From Glycomyces sp. YM15 (GTDB taxonomy: Bacteria; Actinomycetota; Actinomycetes; Mycobacteriales; Micromonosporaceae), in the NCBI RefSeq assembly GCF_016918015.1, contig NZ_JAERMK010000009.1, positions 62,001-126,000 on the forward strand: a DNA stretch of 64,000 nt, read 5' to 3'. Below are positions 33,098 through 41,437 of the stretch, in pieces; position 1 is the stretch's first letter; every line of letters begins with the position of its first letter. The notes beneath the pieces were generated by a model. That model had not been told where the DNA came from, ran no database searches, and worked only from the letters and a program-made list of their open reading frames with translations. The position numbers and the translations under genes were made by a program.

Positions 33098-34159
33098 CTA
33101 CGCGTCGGCGTCGATGAACGCCCGCAGCGCCTCGAGCAGGGCGTCGTTCTCCTCCGGCAGTCCGATGGTGACGCGCACGCCGTCGCCTCCGAAGGGCCGC
33201 ACCAGGATCCCGCGTCCCTCGCAGTGCGCCGCGAACTCGACGGCCTTGTCGCCCAGCGGCAGCCAGAAGAAGTTCGCCTGCGAGTCCGGCACGTCCGGCA
33301 CCAGTTCCCTTGCGGCCATCACGGTGCGCTTGCGCTCGGAGGTCACCAGCGCGACCCGGCGGCGCATCTCCCCCTCGGCCTCCAGCGCCGCGAGCGCCGC
33401 CCGCTGCGCGGCCGCGTTGACCGCGAACGGGATCACGCACCGGCTCACGGCGTCGGCCACCTCGGACCGGGCCACCATGTAGCCCACCCGGAGTCCGGCC
33501 AGGCCCCAGGCCTTCGAGAAGGTCCGGAAGATCACCGCGTTCGGCCTGTCGGCATAGCGTTCGATCGCGTCCGGGCAGGCCGGGTCGGTCACGAACTCGC
33601 GGTAGGCCTCGTCGATCACGACGAGCACGTCCTCGGGGACCGAGGCGAAGACCCGGTCGAGCTCGTCACTCGTGACGGCCGGCCCGGTCGGGTTGTTGGG
33701 GCTGCAGATCACGATCGCGCGGGTGTCGGGGCCGACGGCGGCGAGCATCGCGTCGACGTCGTGGCGGTGGTCGGGCGTGTTCGGCACCTGGACGCTCTTG
33801 AGTCCGGCCACGGTCGCGGCGATCGGGTAGGCCTCGAACGACCGCCACGAGTAGACGACCTCGCTGCCGGGCTTCGCGACCGCCTGCATGAGGTGCCCGA
33901 TGAGGGCGACCGAGCCGGTGCCGGTCACGATCCGCTCGACGGGCAGCCCGAGCCGCTCGGACAGGACGCCCCGCAGCTCGACGACGCCGAGGTCGGGGTA
34001 GCGGTGCACGCTCTCGGCGGCAGCCGAGATCGCTTCCACCACACCGGGAAGCGGGCCGTACGGCACCTCGTTGCTGGAGAGTTTCACGGCATTCGGGATC
34101 GCCTTGCCGGGAACGTAGCGGGGGATGGACTCGAGGTCTTCACGCAGAGGATCGCTCAT
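33098..34159 (-). CDS. Class I/II aminotransferase, HisC/Pat-like
   Basis: 353 residues. PLP-dependent fold-type I enzyme. The N-terminus has KLSSNEVPYGP, the cofactor Asp-Tyr region is VVIDEAYREF (about 180-189), SPNNPTG lies at 153-159 and the Schiff-base Lys216 sits in TFSKAWGLAGLRVG. The length and motifs fit histidinol-phosphate aminotransferase and the related aromatic aminotransferase Pat, which cannot be separated here. It is not in a histidine operon, which favours the aromatic/second-copy role. ATG at 34159 overlaps the stop of the upstream RDD gene as ATGA. Confidence 0.9.
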   Translation of the reverse strand: MSDPLREDLESIPRYVPGKAIPNAVKLSSNEVPYGPLPGVVEAISAAAESVHRYPDLGVVELRGVLSERLGLPVERIVTGTGSVALIGHLMQAVAKPGSEVVYSWRSFEAYPIAATVAGLKSVQVPNTPDHRHDVDAMLAAVGPDTRAIVICSPNNPTGPAVTSDELDRVFASVPEDVLVVIDEAYREFVTDPACPDAIERYADRPNAVIFRTFSKAWGLAGLRVGYMVARSEVADAVSRCVIPFAVNAAAQRAALAALEAEGEMRRRVALVTSERKRTVMAARELVPDVPDSQANFFWLPLGDKAVEFAAHCEGRGILVRPFGGDGVRVTIGLPEENDALLEALRAFIDADA

Positions 34160-35052
34160 CGTGGAGGCTCCTTCTCAAGGTCGGCCTTCTCGCCGCTCAC
34201 ATCGACGACGGCGGTGCCAGGGGATTTGTCGTGGAGGCATTGGCGGAAGGGTTGGTCTCGGATGCACCATATCCCGTCGAGGATCCAGATCACCGCGCCG
34301 AAGGGGAAGCAGACGAGCGGCAGCGCGAAGTACGACCAGCGCAGCAGCAGCCGCCCCCAGCCGAGTTTCACCGGAGCGAGCGAGACCACCTTGATCCCCA
34401 TGAGCCGCTTGCCGATCGTCTGCCCGGTGTTGAGCGTCGCCGGGACCTCGTAGGCGAACCACAGCCCGAGCGCGATGAGCAGCACCACCCACAGCTGGTC
34501 GGAGAGGCGCGAGGGCACGGCGACGTCGCCGGCGTCCGGGGCGGCCACGACTTCGAGGAAGTACGGCCAGAACGTCTGCAGCATCTGGTAGATGAAGTAG
34601 CCGTTGACGACCGCGTTGAGCGCCAGCATGCACAGCAGGTCGACGATCCGGGCGACGAAGCGCTGGCCGGGGTGGGCGAGGACGCGGCCGCCGAGGATGC
34701 GGTGGATGTCGTGGCGGGTTATCCACCCCACGGTCACGCCGAGGGAGCGGATGGGGACGGTGTCGGGCGGTTGGATCGCGCCGGGGGTGCGCTGGATGAC
34801 GCGGGGCGGCGGGCCGTCGCCGTACCGGCGGTCGGGCGGGAGCGCCTGGAAGGCGGGGTCCGGTGTGGAGGCGTCCCGTCGCGGGGCGGGGAGCGGTTCC
34901 GGTTCGGGATCGAGCGGCTCGGGTTCGGCGGGGGGCTCGGCGTCGGCGGGGACGGGCTTGCCGATCCAGGCGCCGCCGTCCCAGTAGCGTTGGGTGGCCG
35001 GGTCGGCGGGGTCCGGGTACCAGCCGGGTTCGATCGTGGTCATCGAGGCCAT
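34156..35052 (-). CDS. DUF2510 plus RDD-family membrane protein
   Basis: 298 residues. ATG at 35052 is preferred over 35043 because GAGG lies eight nt upstream. Residues about 7-33 (EPGWYPDPADPATQRYWDGG) are a DUF2510 module, a short Trp-rich motif common at actinobacterial N-termini. A Pro/Glu-rich linker follows, then an RDD domain (about 150-285) with three or four membrane helices (GQRFVARIVDLLCMLALN, NTGQTIGKRLMGIKVVSL). RDD proteins are thought to act in transport or envelope functions. It is coupled to the aminotransferase downstream with no obvious biochemical link. Confidence 0.85.
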   Translation of the reverse strand: MASMTTIEPGWYPDPADPATQRYWDGGAWIGKPVPADAEPPAEPEPLDPEPEPLPAPRRDASTPDPAFQALPPDRRYGDGPPPRVIQRTPGAIQPPDTVPIRSLGVTVGWITRHDIHRILGGRVLAHPGQRFVARIVDLLCMLALNAVVNGYFIYQMLQTFWPYFLEVVAAPDAGDVAVPSRLSDQLWVVLLIALGLWFAYEVPATLNTGQTIGKRLMGIKVVSLAPVKLGWGRLLLRWSYFALPLVCFPFGAVIWILDGIWCIRDQPFRQCLHDKSPGTAVVDVSGEKADLEKEPPR

Positions 35053-35545
35053 TCTTGCAGCCTCGTTCCCGCATTCCCAGTCAGTTCGGCCACAGTGCCC
35101 TCGCGGCCGTCCGAACCGGTCTGAAGACAACGACACGGCCCAGTCGGCTACTGCCGCGACTGGGCCGCTCGCAACTAACTGCACTTCCGACCGAGTTACC
35201 AAGCGTGAAGTCTTTTATAGCGGTGACTGGCCCCTAGGTGCTGGTCCCGCTGTGCCTCCCGACGGCTCAGGTCGCACGTGGGTGCTCGGCGGCGGTGCAC
35301 GAATCCTTCCGGTCTGCGGAGACCGTGTCCCCGGGAAGTCCTTCCGGATCCGTAACTCATTTCTACTCGTCTACTGACGGGTAGTAAACCCCTAACCGCA
35401 AAAAATCCGAACGGACTTCTCGAATGTCCGCTCCGGCTCCGGGAGACGGGACCACCGGTTCCCCTGAATCCCCACGGGCCAGCGGTATCTGGTCTACCTT
35501 GCGGGACATCGGGGCCGAACGCCCGCACCAGACGAGGAGGCCGCC
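35053..35545. other. 493-nt region without a gene
   Basis: No supported gene on either strand. It contains a good hairpin at 35136-35167 (CGGCCCAGTCG / CGACTGGGCCG, 10-nt loop) that follows no gene. It also has a small imperfect palindrome at 35368-35387 (TACTCGTC-TACT-GACGGGTA) and an A-run near 35400. The promoters of the RDD gene (-) and the DUF4190 gene (+) must lie inside. An unannotated small RNA ending at the hairpin is possible. Confidence 0.45.
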
Positions 35546-36229
35546 ATGACGACATACCCGCCGACCCCGGGGCCACCCGAACCCGAACCGCCCGAACCGG
35601 AGCGGAAGGACGAGACCGAGGACGGCGGGACCCCGTTCTCCGGCAACGAACCCGGCCCGCCACCGTACGAATCCAGACCCGACAGGGAACCCCGTGAAGC
35701 ACGACCCGACCGACGAGAGGGGGAAACGCCCGAGCGACCGCCTGGATCGACGCCTGGTGAGACCCCCGTAGCGCCATCCGACCGGCCGCAGAGCGGGATG
35801 CCCTCCGCGTTTCCGCATCCGGGCTCGAGCCCGGACGCACCGCCGCCCGCCGGCGGCGGGTACAGCCCCTACGCGGGCGGGATGGTCCCGCCGCCCCCAC
35901 CGCCGCCGCCGGCCTTCAACGGCGACGGTCCGCTGCGCGGCCAGGAACCGCGCAACGGCCTCGGCACCGCGGCCCTGGTCTGCGGCATCATCGCGGTCGT
36001 CCTCTCGTTCATCCCGTTGATCAACACCTTCACGTGGCCGCTGGGCGTCCTCGCGATCGTCTTCGGCTCGGTCGGCTGGGCCCGCGCGAACAAGGGGATC
36101 GCCACCAACAAGCCGTTCGCGATCGCCGGCCTGATACTCGGCATCGCCTCGTTCCTCACGTTCTGCCTGATCTACGCCCTCATCGGCGCGAGCGGCGGCA
36201 TGCAGTACGACGCCGCACCGATGCTCTGA
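35546..36229 (+). CDS. DUF4190 membrane protein with Pro-rich N-terminus
   Basis: 227 residues. ATG at 35546 follows GAGGAGG. Residues 1-130 are a Pro/Glu/Arg- then Pro/Gly-rich disordered segment ending in eight consecutive Pro. Residues 136-218 are a DUF4190 domain (NGLGTAALVCGIIAVVLSFI, a loop, then IAGLILGIASFLTFCLIYAL) with two membrane helices and the intervening GxVGWARANKG. The function of DUF4190 proteins is unknown. They are widespread in Actinobacteria. Confidence 0.85.
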   Translation: MTTYPPTPGPPEPEPPEPERKDETEDGGTPFSGNEPGPPPYESRPDREPREARPDRREGETPERPPGSTPGETPVAPSDRPQSGMPSAFPHPGSSPDAPPPAGGGYSPYAGGMVPPPPPPPPAFNGDGPLRGQEPRNGLGTAALVCGIIAVVLSFIPLINTFTWPLGVLAIVFGSVGWARANKGIATNKPFAIAGLILGIASFLTFCLIYALIGASGGMQYDAAPML

Positions 36230-36240
36230 CGGCAGGAAAG

Positions 36241-36281
36241 CGAGCGGGGGGGGGGGGGGGGGGGCCCCCGCCCCCCGCTCG
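36241..36281. terminator. Terminator with a 19-G homopolymer
   Basis: CGAGCGGGGGG pairs with CCCCCCGCTCG, forming a hairpin between the convergent DUF4190 and nagA genes. The left arm is a run of 19 G (36246-36264), whereas the right arm is CCCCC-G-CCCCCC. Confidence 0.7.
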
Positions 36282-36289
36282 TCGATGGC

Positions 36290-37405
36290 TCAGACCTGCA
36301 GCCACGCCCCGCGCCGCATCACCGACACCAGGTTGAGGTCGTCGTCGAGGACCACCGCGTCGGCGTACTTCCCCGTCTCGATCGCCCCGACCTCGCTCAG
36401 GCCCAACAGCTCCGCGGGCGTCGCCGAGGCCATCTGCGACGCGGACGCCACCGACTGCCCGGCCAGGCGCACGGCGTTGCGGAACGCGTCCAGCAGCGTG
36501 ATCGTCGAACCCGCGATGACGTCGGTCCCCGCGACCGTGGCGACGCCGTCGGTCACCTCGACCTCGTGACGGCCCAGCATGTAGCGGCCGTCGTCGAGCC
36601 CGGCCGCGTCCATCGCGTCGGAGACCAGCAGCGTCCACGCCGGCAGCGACGTGTCGAACGCGAACCGCATCGTGCCCGGGTGCAGGTGGACCGGGTCGGC
36701 GACGATCTCGGAGAAGATCCGCTCATCGTCCAGGAGCGCCGGGATCGGCCCCGGCTCACGGTGGTTGAAAGCGCGCATCGCATTGAACAGGTGCGTGGCC
36801 GCCTGCGCGCCCGCGTCGATCCCCGCCGCGGTCTGCTCATAGCTCGCGTTCGTGTGCCCGATCGCGGGCACGACCCCGCGCTGGTCCAGGAACTCGATGG
36901 CCTCCAGCGCGCCGTTCAGCTCGGGCGCGATCGTCACCATCTTCACCGCCCCGTTGCCGGCCTCGATCAGCTCCGTCAGCTCCGACAAGTCCGGGTCCCG
37001 CAGCACCTCCACACGGTGCGCCCCGCACTTCGCCGCGGAGATGTACGGCCCCTCGTAGTGGACCCCCGCGAGCGTCCCGTCCGCGACCAGCGGCTTGAGC
37101 GCCCGCGTCGCATCCAGCAGGAAACCGTGCGTGGACGACACCAGCGAAGCGACCAGCGTCGTCGTCCCGCGCGCGGCGTGGAACGCCGCGGCCCCCCGCG
37201 CCGACTCCGGGTCGCCGTTCGCCAGCGAGAAACCCCCGCCGCCGTGGCAGTGCACGTCCACGAAGCCGGGCAGGACCCAGCCCGTCGGCTCGCCCTCACG
37301 CTCGAGAATCCCCTCGAACCGGTCGCCGTCGACGATCAGGGTCCCGTTGACGATCCCGTCGGGAGTGACGATTCGGCCCACGGCCGGCAGCAAAACGCCG
37401 TCCAC
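36290..37405 (-). CDS. nagA: N-acetylglucosamine-6-phosphate deacetylase
   Basis: 371 residues from GTG 37405, chosen because AAGGAG lies four to five nt upstream. The open frame extends further but without features. It belongs to the amidohydrolase superfamily: HCH (His52, His54) in FVDVHCHGGGGF, the metal-binding Glu in VHYEGPYIS, His in AIGHTNASYE and HLFNAMRAFNHREPG, and the catalytic Asp in LVSDAMDAAG. It removes the acetyl group from GlcNAc-6-phosphate during amino-sugar catabolism or cell-wall recycling. It is divergent from a DeoR/GlpR regulator that probably controls it. Confidence 0.95.
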   Translation of the reverse strand: MDGVLLPAVGRIVTPDGIVNGTLIVDGDRFEGILEREGEPTGWVLPGFVDVHCHGGGGFSLANGDPESARGAAAFHAARGTTTLVASLVSSTHGFLLDATRALKPLVADGTLAGVHYEGPYISAAKCGAHRVEVLRDPDLSELTELIEAGNGAVKMVTIAPELNGALEAIEFLDQRGVVPAIGHTNASYEQTAAGIDAGAQAATHLFNAMRAFNHREPGPIPALLDDERIFSEIVADPVHLHPGTMRFAFDTSLPAWTLLVSDAMDAAGLDDGRYMLGRHEVEVTDGVATVAGTDVIAGSTITLLDAFRNAVRLAGQSVASASQMASATPAELLGLSEVGAIETGKYADAVVLDDDLNLVSVMRRGAWLQV

Positions 37406-37473
37406 GGCGCTCCTTCCAATCGATCCGGCGTGTATGGGCCCACCCCGGTGCGGCACAATGATCGTGAGCGCGC

Positions 37474-37495
37474 GAGCATGACTTGAGCATCACTC
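37474..37495. promoter_or_regulatory. Tandem 11-bp direct repeat between nagA and its regulator
   Basis: GAGCATGACTT followed at once by GAGCATCACTC, with a third partial GAGCG. The one-turn spacing fits an operator for the adjacent DeoR-family protein controlling both divergent genes. Confidence 0.5.
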
Positions 37496-37572
37496 GAGCG
37501 CCAGAAGACGTACAACGAACACTATCGCGCAGACCGCGGCCCGCCCGCCGCGATCCCGACCCGAGGAGCGAC

Positions 37573-38358
37573 GTGGACCGCTATGCCCGGTGGAACACCC
37601 TGCTGGAGATCCTCGCAGAGACCGGACGCATCACAGTGGAGGAAGCGGCCGAGCGGCTCGGCGTCTCGCAGGCCACCATCCGCCGCGACTTCGACCAGCT
37701 CTCCCAGCAGCAGATGATCACCCGCACCCGCGGCGGCGCCGTCGCCGGCGGCATCTCGTACGACCTCCCCCTCCGCTACAAGACCGCCCGCCACGTCGAA
37801 GAGAAACACCGCATCGGCACCGCCGCCGCGGGCCTGGTCAGCCCCGGCCAGGTCATCGCCCTCAACGGCGGCACGACCATCACCGAAGTGGCACGCGCAC
37901 TCGCGACCCGGACCGACCTCGTCGCGACCCCCGGCTCCACCGGTCTGACCATCGTCACGAACGCGCTCAACATCGCCAACGAACTGATCGTCCGCCCGCA
38001 CCTGAAAGTGGTCGTCGTCGGCGGCGTCGTCCGCCCGCAGTCCTACGAACTCATCGGCCCGCTCGCCGCGCCGATCCTCCGCGAGATCACCCTCGACATC
38101 GCCTTCCTCGGCGTCGACGCCATCGACATGAAGCTCGGCGCGACCAGCCACCACGAAGGCGAAGCGGCCATCAACGCGCTCATGGCCGCCCGTGCCCGCA
38201 AAGTCGTGGTCATCGCCGACGGCTCCAAGATCGGCGGCCACGCCTTCGCCCGCATCTGCCCGACCGACCGCGTCCACACCCTCGTCACCGACGGCAACGC
38301 CCCGCAAGAGCAGCTGCGCGGCTTCGAAGAAGCGGGCATCCGCGTCATCGTCGTCTAA
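37573..38358 (+). CDS. DeoR/GlpR-family transcriptional regulator
   Basis: 261 residues from GTG 37573, which has GAGGAG four nt upstream and gives the family's usual length. The frame extends 30 codons upstream, but that part is Arg/Pro-rich. Winged HTH at 1-55 (RITVEEAAERLGVSQATIRR). The C-terminal DeoRC sensor domain (about 75-235) has LNGGTTITEVARAL and DIAFLGVDAID. These regulators bind a phosphorylated sugar. The divergent nagA gene suggests an amino-sugar phosphate as effector. It is followed by a broken DUF1707 gene. Confidence 0.92.
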   Translation: MDRYARWNTLLEILAETGRITVEEAAERLGVSQATIRRDFDQLSQQQMITRTRGGAVAGGISYDLPLRYKTARHVEEKHRIGTAAAGLVSPGQVIALNGGTTITEVARALATRTDLVATPGSTGLTIVTNALNIANELIVRPHLKVVVVGGVVRPQSYELIGPLAAPILREITLDIAFLGVDAIDMKLGATSHHEGEAAINALMAARARKVVVIADGSKIGGHAFARICPTDRVHTLVTDGNAPQEQLRGFEEAGIRVIVV

Positions 38359-38403
38359 CCGACAGGCCCGACGCGCCCACCGGTGAGAACAAAGCGGCGA
38401 GCG

Positions 38404-38624
38404 ATGGCAACCCCCGACCCGAACATCCGCATCTCCAACGCCGAACGCGAAACCGTCATCGGCAGGCTCCACGCCGCCACCGAAGAGGGCACCTGCATGG
38501 CGGCCGCGTGGTCAACAAGAGCCGCGACAGCGGCGACGGCCTGCGCTTGCACCTCACCGGCAGCACCCACATCGCCCCGATCACGGTCCGCTACGAACGC
38601 CGCTTCCTCTGGTGGCGCTGGTAA
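38404..38624 (+). pseudogene. Decayed DUF1707 gene
   Basis: The ATG at 38404 opens a DUF1707 start (DPNIRISNAERETVIGRLHA, then ATEEG). The frame then runs into a Ala/Thr-rich nonsense stretch up to 38646. The expected continuation is not there. A second frame carries a plausible tail of the same protein, from about 38506 (GRVVNKSRDSGDGLRL) to the stop at 38624 (ITVRYERRFLWWRW). This indicates an internal deletion with a frameshift near 38495-38505. DUF1707 proteins are small membrane-associated proteins of unknown role. Confidence 0.65.
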
Positions 38625-38642
38625 CCCGTCGAAACGCTTGCG

Positions 38643-38972
38643 CTAGCGGTCGTCGCCGCTCCCGCCGAGCACGCCCCTCCTCTGGCGGTCGGCGAGCTTC
38701 GCGATGTTGTGCTCGGCGACGTCATCGAGTGACAGATCGAAGTGGTCGGCGATGACGGCGAGGTACCAGAGCGTGTCGCCGAGTTCCTTCTTGACGTCCT
38801 CGGTGTCCCACTGTGAGAAGTCGCTGCCCTTGTCGCGGACGATCTTCTTCGCTTTCTCGGCGATCTCGCCGGTCTCGCCCACCAGCCCGAGCAGGAGGTG
38901 GAACAACTCGTTGAGCTTGTCCCGCGGCGCGGCCGTCCGCAGCGCCGCCTGTTGATACTCGTCCATGTTCAT
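38643..38972 (-). CDS. MazG-like nucleotide pyrophosphohydrolase
   Basis: 109 residues. The metal-binding pattern LVGETGEIAEKAKKI (E-x-x-E, about 30-44) and the partner KKELGDTLWYLAVIADH (E-x-x-D, about 62-78) are intact. It is a single all-alpha domain that hydrolyses (d)NTPs to the monophosphate plus pyrophosphate, a house-cleaning role. ATG at 38972 has AGGGTGG upstream. A start two codons later is also possible. It is monocistronic. Confidence 0.88.
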   Translation of the reverse strand: MNMDEYQQAALRTAAPRDKLNELFHLLLGLVGETGEIAEKAKKIVRDKGSDFSQWDTEDVKKELGDTLWYLAVIADHFDLSLDDVAEHNIAKLADRQRRGVLGGSGDDR

Positions 38973-39302
38973 GCCGCCACCCTAGGAACCCCCTCTGAGC
39001 GGTACGAAGCCGCCGTCCTGCGACTGCGAACGAACGACTGCAGTCACCTGGGACTCCCGACCCGATCGGGACCTGATTCAGGCGATCGGCGACGAAGAGG
39101 CGGGAAGGAGCGTGGGTCGATTCCTGGCTTCCCGGCTCGATCCGGCCGAGATTCAATCGGGCGGCGACAACGAGGTGGCGGCAGGGCCCTGGTCGCTCTC
39201 GGGCTTCCCGGCCTGATCGGGCCGAGGTTCAGGCTGGCAGCGATGAAGAGGTGAGAGAGGGGCGGGTTCGTTTCCGGCTTCCCGGCCTGGTCGGGTCGGG
39301 GT
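38973..39302. other. Intergenic stretch made largely of tandem repeats
   Basis: No gene. From 39054 on it is occupied by an approximately 75-bp repeat (listed separately). The first 80 nt carry the mazG-like promoter region. Confidence 0.6.
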
Positions 39303-39350
39303 TCAGTCCGGCGGCGATGGTGGGGTGTGTGGCTGGGGTGGGGTGGGTTT
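39054..39350. repeat. Four imperfect tandem repeats of about 75 bp
   Basis: Copies begin at 39054, 39128, 39204 and 39278 (spacing 74, 76, 74). Each starts with CTTCCCGGCCTGATCGGG or a close variant, followed by a GAGGTTCAG-like block and a GGCGGCGATGAAGAGGTG-like block. The periods are not multiples of three, so it is not a coding repeat. The last copy runs into the 3' end of the HNH endonuclease gene, whose stop codon (39303) lies inside it. Confidence 0.7.
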
Positions 39351-41087
39351 CCTGGTGTGGGCATGCTGAGGGGCCGAACCCTCGCTTGGGGTTCGGGCTG
39401 CGCTGCGTGGTGTGTGCGGCGCTTCCCCCAGCAGTCGCCTGCTGGGGCAGCCTAAGAACGGCGGGTCGCCGTAGTCGTCGGTCGCCGACCCTGCAGCTGC
39501 CGCAGTCGCTGTCGGTGGTGCGGGTGCCTGGACTGCTTCCTCGGCCCCCGGGGGTTGGCTGATGCTGAACTTGGCTCGGCATCGCGCTTTCGAGTCTCGC
39601 ATGGCTTTGATCGCCCGGTCGCGGTCGATCATCTCGGCGATCCCGTCGAGGTCGGGCTTCAACGTCTCGGACCATTCGGTGCGGTAGAGCCCGGTCGGGA
39701 ACACATCCCAGTCCGAGCCTGCATGCTCCGCATCCATGTCGGCATCGGTACGCCAGTCGGCGCACCCGCACCCGCCCGAGGCACCGACGGACCCGCCCTG
39801 GCCTTGACCGCCTTGGCCGCCGTCATGGCCGTCGTGGTGGGTGATGAGCGCCTGACCGGGCCCGGTCTTCTCCACACTCCACCCGGGGGTGTGGATGCGG
39901 CCGTGGTGGAAGCGGCACAGCAGGATCAGATTCTCCGCGACCGTGGGGCCGCCGTCGGCCCAGTGGGTGATGTGGTGCGCCTCAGTCCAGGCGATGGGCC
40001 GGTCACAACCGTGCCAAGCGCAACCCCCTGGCTGCTCGAGCTCGAGTTTGCGCCGCAGGGCCGCGTTCGGGAGGCGCAGCGCCCGACCGAGCTCGACCGC
40101 TTCACCCTTGGCGTAGTTGAACACCGAGGGGATGATGACGCCTTCACAGGCCAGCAGCCGGGCACGGGCTAGGGAGATCGGTTGGCCTTCCAGGAGGGGG
40201 AGGCGCCCGGTGTCCTTGCCCTGCAACGTCTCGATGTCGACGGTGAGGTCGAGGGTGGCGGTGTGCCCGTGCCGGGTCGCGGCCTGCGGGGAGGACCCGT
40301 ACCCGGCCAGGAGCTGATGGAGAGCCTCGGCATGCCGGTTCGCCTGCGGCGGCAGCAGACCGCCGTCCTCAGGGTCGCCCTCATCCTGGCGGGGTGGCGG
40401 GCAGGCGGTCTGCAGGTACTTGTCGAGCATCCGCCCGGTCGCATTCGAGAGGTGCCCTTCCAGCGCCCACATGCCATTGCCGCACTCGATCAACTCCAGG
40501 CGCTGCATCGACTGCTCGCCGAGCCCATCAAGCAGCTCGGTCTCTCCGGCGATCGCGGCCCACAGCCCCTCAAGGTGACGACGCAGGTCCTTGAAGGAAG
40601 CATGAGCGCAGTACTCGACCACCATCGCCTCCGGCGTCGCACACGCCACCGCCGGGTCGAAGGGAGAGACGACCGGGGCCTGGAAGGGAGTGCGGGCGAA
40701 CACGCGCATGGCCGGAGTCTGGTCAAGCTGGCGGACGGCGTAAGCGACCTGGTCGATCCGGGCCTGCCCCGACACCGCCGCCTGCGCCAGCAGCGAGAAC
40801 TTCCCCGACAACCGCGCGATCGCCGCGATGGCGCTGGCGGTGTTGAAGGTGAAGTCGAACTGGGACAGGAGCAGGTCGCGGAGGGCGGAGAAGCCGAACT
40901 CGGAGCGGTGCAGGTTCGCCTCCTTCATCGCGATGACCGAGGCGAGGACCGCCGCGTGCTGGGCGTTGATGAGGGACGCGGCCTCATTGAGAGTCGAGCG
41001 GATCGCCGCAGCCTGGGAGCGGCGGTCGGGACGGGAGCCGGTGAGGGGGCTCGGGGTGGTGGTGGTGGAGCTGGTGCAGTGGCTCAT
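39303..41087 (-). CDS. DUF222/HNH endonuclease (13E12-repeat family)
   Basis: 594 residues from ATG 41087, with AAGGA just upstream. The frame extends 23 codons further without features. Residues about 10-330 are the helical DUF222 domain. An HNH nuclease module follows near 385-425, with WTEAHHITHWADGGPT and NLILLCRFHHGRIH, the paired His and the Asn of the metal site. Two Cys (GCAWHGCD) may bind zinc. A Pro/His-rich tail of about 100 residues follows. The 13E12 family is highly multiplied in Actinobacteria and linked to mobile-element-like spread. Its role is not settled. The tail lies within the tandem repeats. Confidence 0.88.
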   Translation of the reverse strand: MSHCTSSTTTTPSPLTGSRPDRRSQAAAIRSTLNEAASLINAQHAAVLASVIAMKEANLHRSEFGFSALRDLLLSQFDFTFNTASAIAAIARLSGKFSLLAQAAVSGQARIDQVAYAVRQLDQTPAMRVFARTPFQAPVVSPFDPAVACATPEAMVVEYCAHASFKDLRRHLEGLWAAIAGETELLDGLGEQSMQRLELIECGNGMWALEGHLSNATGRMLDKYLQTACPPPRQDEGDPEDGGLLPPQANRHAEALHQLLAGYGSSPQAATRHGHTATLDLTVDIETLQGKDTGRLPLLEGQPISLARARLLACEGVIIPSVFNYAKGEAVELGRALRLPNAALRRKLELEQPGGCAWHGCDRPIAWTEAHHITHWADGGPTVAENLILLCRFHHGRIHTPGWSVEKTGPGQALITHHDGHDGGQGGQGQGGSVGASGGCGCADWRTDADMDAEHAGSDWDVFPTGLYRTEWSETLKPDLDGIAEMIDRDRAIKAMRDSKARCRAKFSISQPPGAEEAVQAPAPPTATAAAAGSATDDYGDPPFLGCPSRRLLGEAPHTPRSAARTPSEGSAPQHAHTRKPTPPQPHTPPSPPD

Positions 41088-41437
41088 GGTTCCTTCGCCT
41101 CCCTTCCGCTGTTCTCGAATGTCCTGCCTGTTTTCGGTTCCTTGTTCGTGCTTCAATGATGACAGAATGCTGTGCCGGTGTCATCACCCAACCGGGTGAA
41201 CATTCCATGAGGGACACTCACGCCCCACACTCGCTCCACTTGGGGTGCAAAGCAAACCAGGGGCCAAATGGGCCTCCGCCACCCCTCCCCCCGCGCTGCG
41301 GGGCAGCCGCACCGCACACCCCACCACCACGAGACCCTTTTGTCGCCGCCCGCTTGAACCTCAACCGAGACGGCGCCGCCTGCCACAGCAAACAGCCGGC
41401 CACCCGAAAGGGCAGCCGGCCGCTTCCTGCTCGCCAA
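41088..41437. other. 350-nt intergenic region
   Basis: No supported gene. It contains the promoter region of the HNH gene and, at its end, the terminator of the membrane-protein gene that stops at 41438. Short open frames here lack family features. Confidence 0.5.
41395..41420 (-). terminator. Terminator of the RbsC-like gene pair
   Basis: 11-bp stem GCCGGCCACCC / GGGCAGCCGGC with two G-T wobbles and a GAAA loop. On the minus strand it is followed by TGTTTGCTG, 18 nt past the stop. Confidence 0.7.

Noticed and set aside
35368-35545. Possible riboswitch before the DUF4190 gene
   Set aside because: I compared it with the ydaO (c-di-AMP) type by eye and found no conserved core. The downstream gene is not a usual target.
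39054-39350. CRISPR array
   Set aside because: Whole units are similar. There is no alternation of short identical repeats with unique spacers and no cas genes.
39044-39364. Minus-strand 106-aa repeat protein in the 75-bp repeats
   Set aside because: The repeat period is 74-76 bp, not a multiple of three, and the frame has no start signal. It is a by-product of the DNA repeat.
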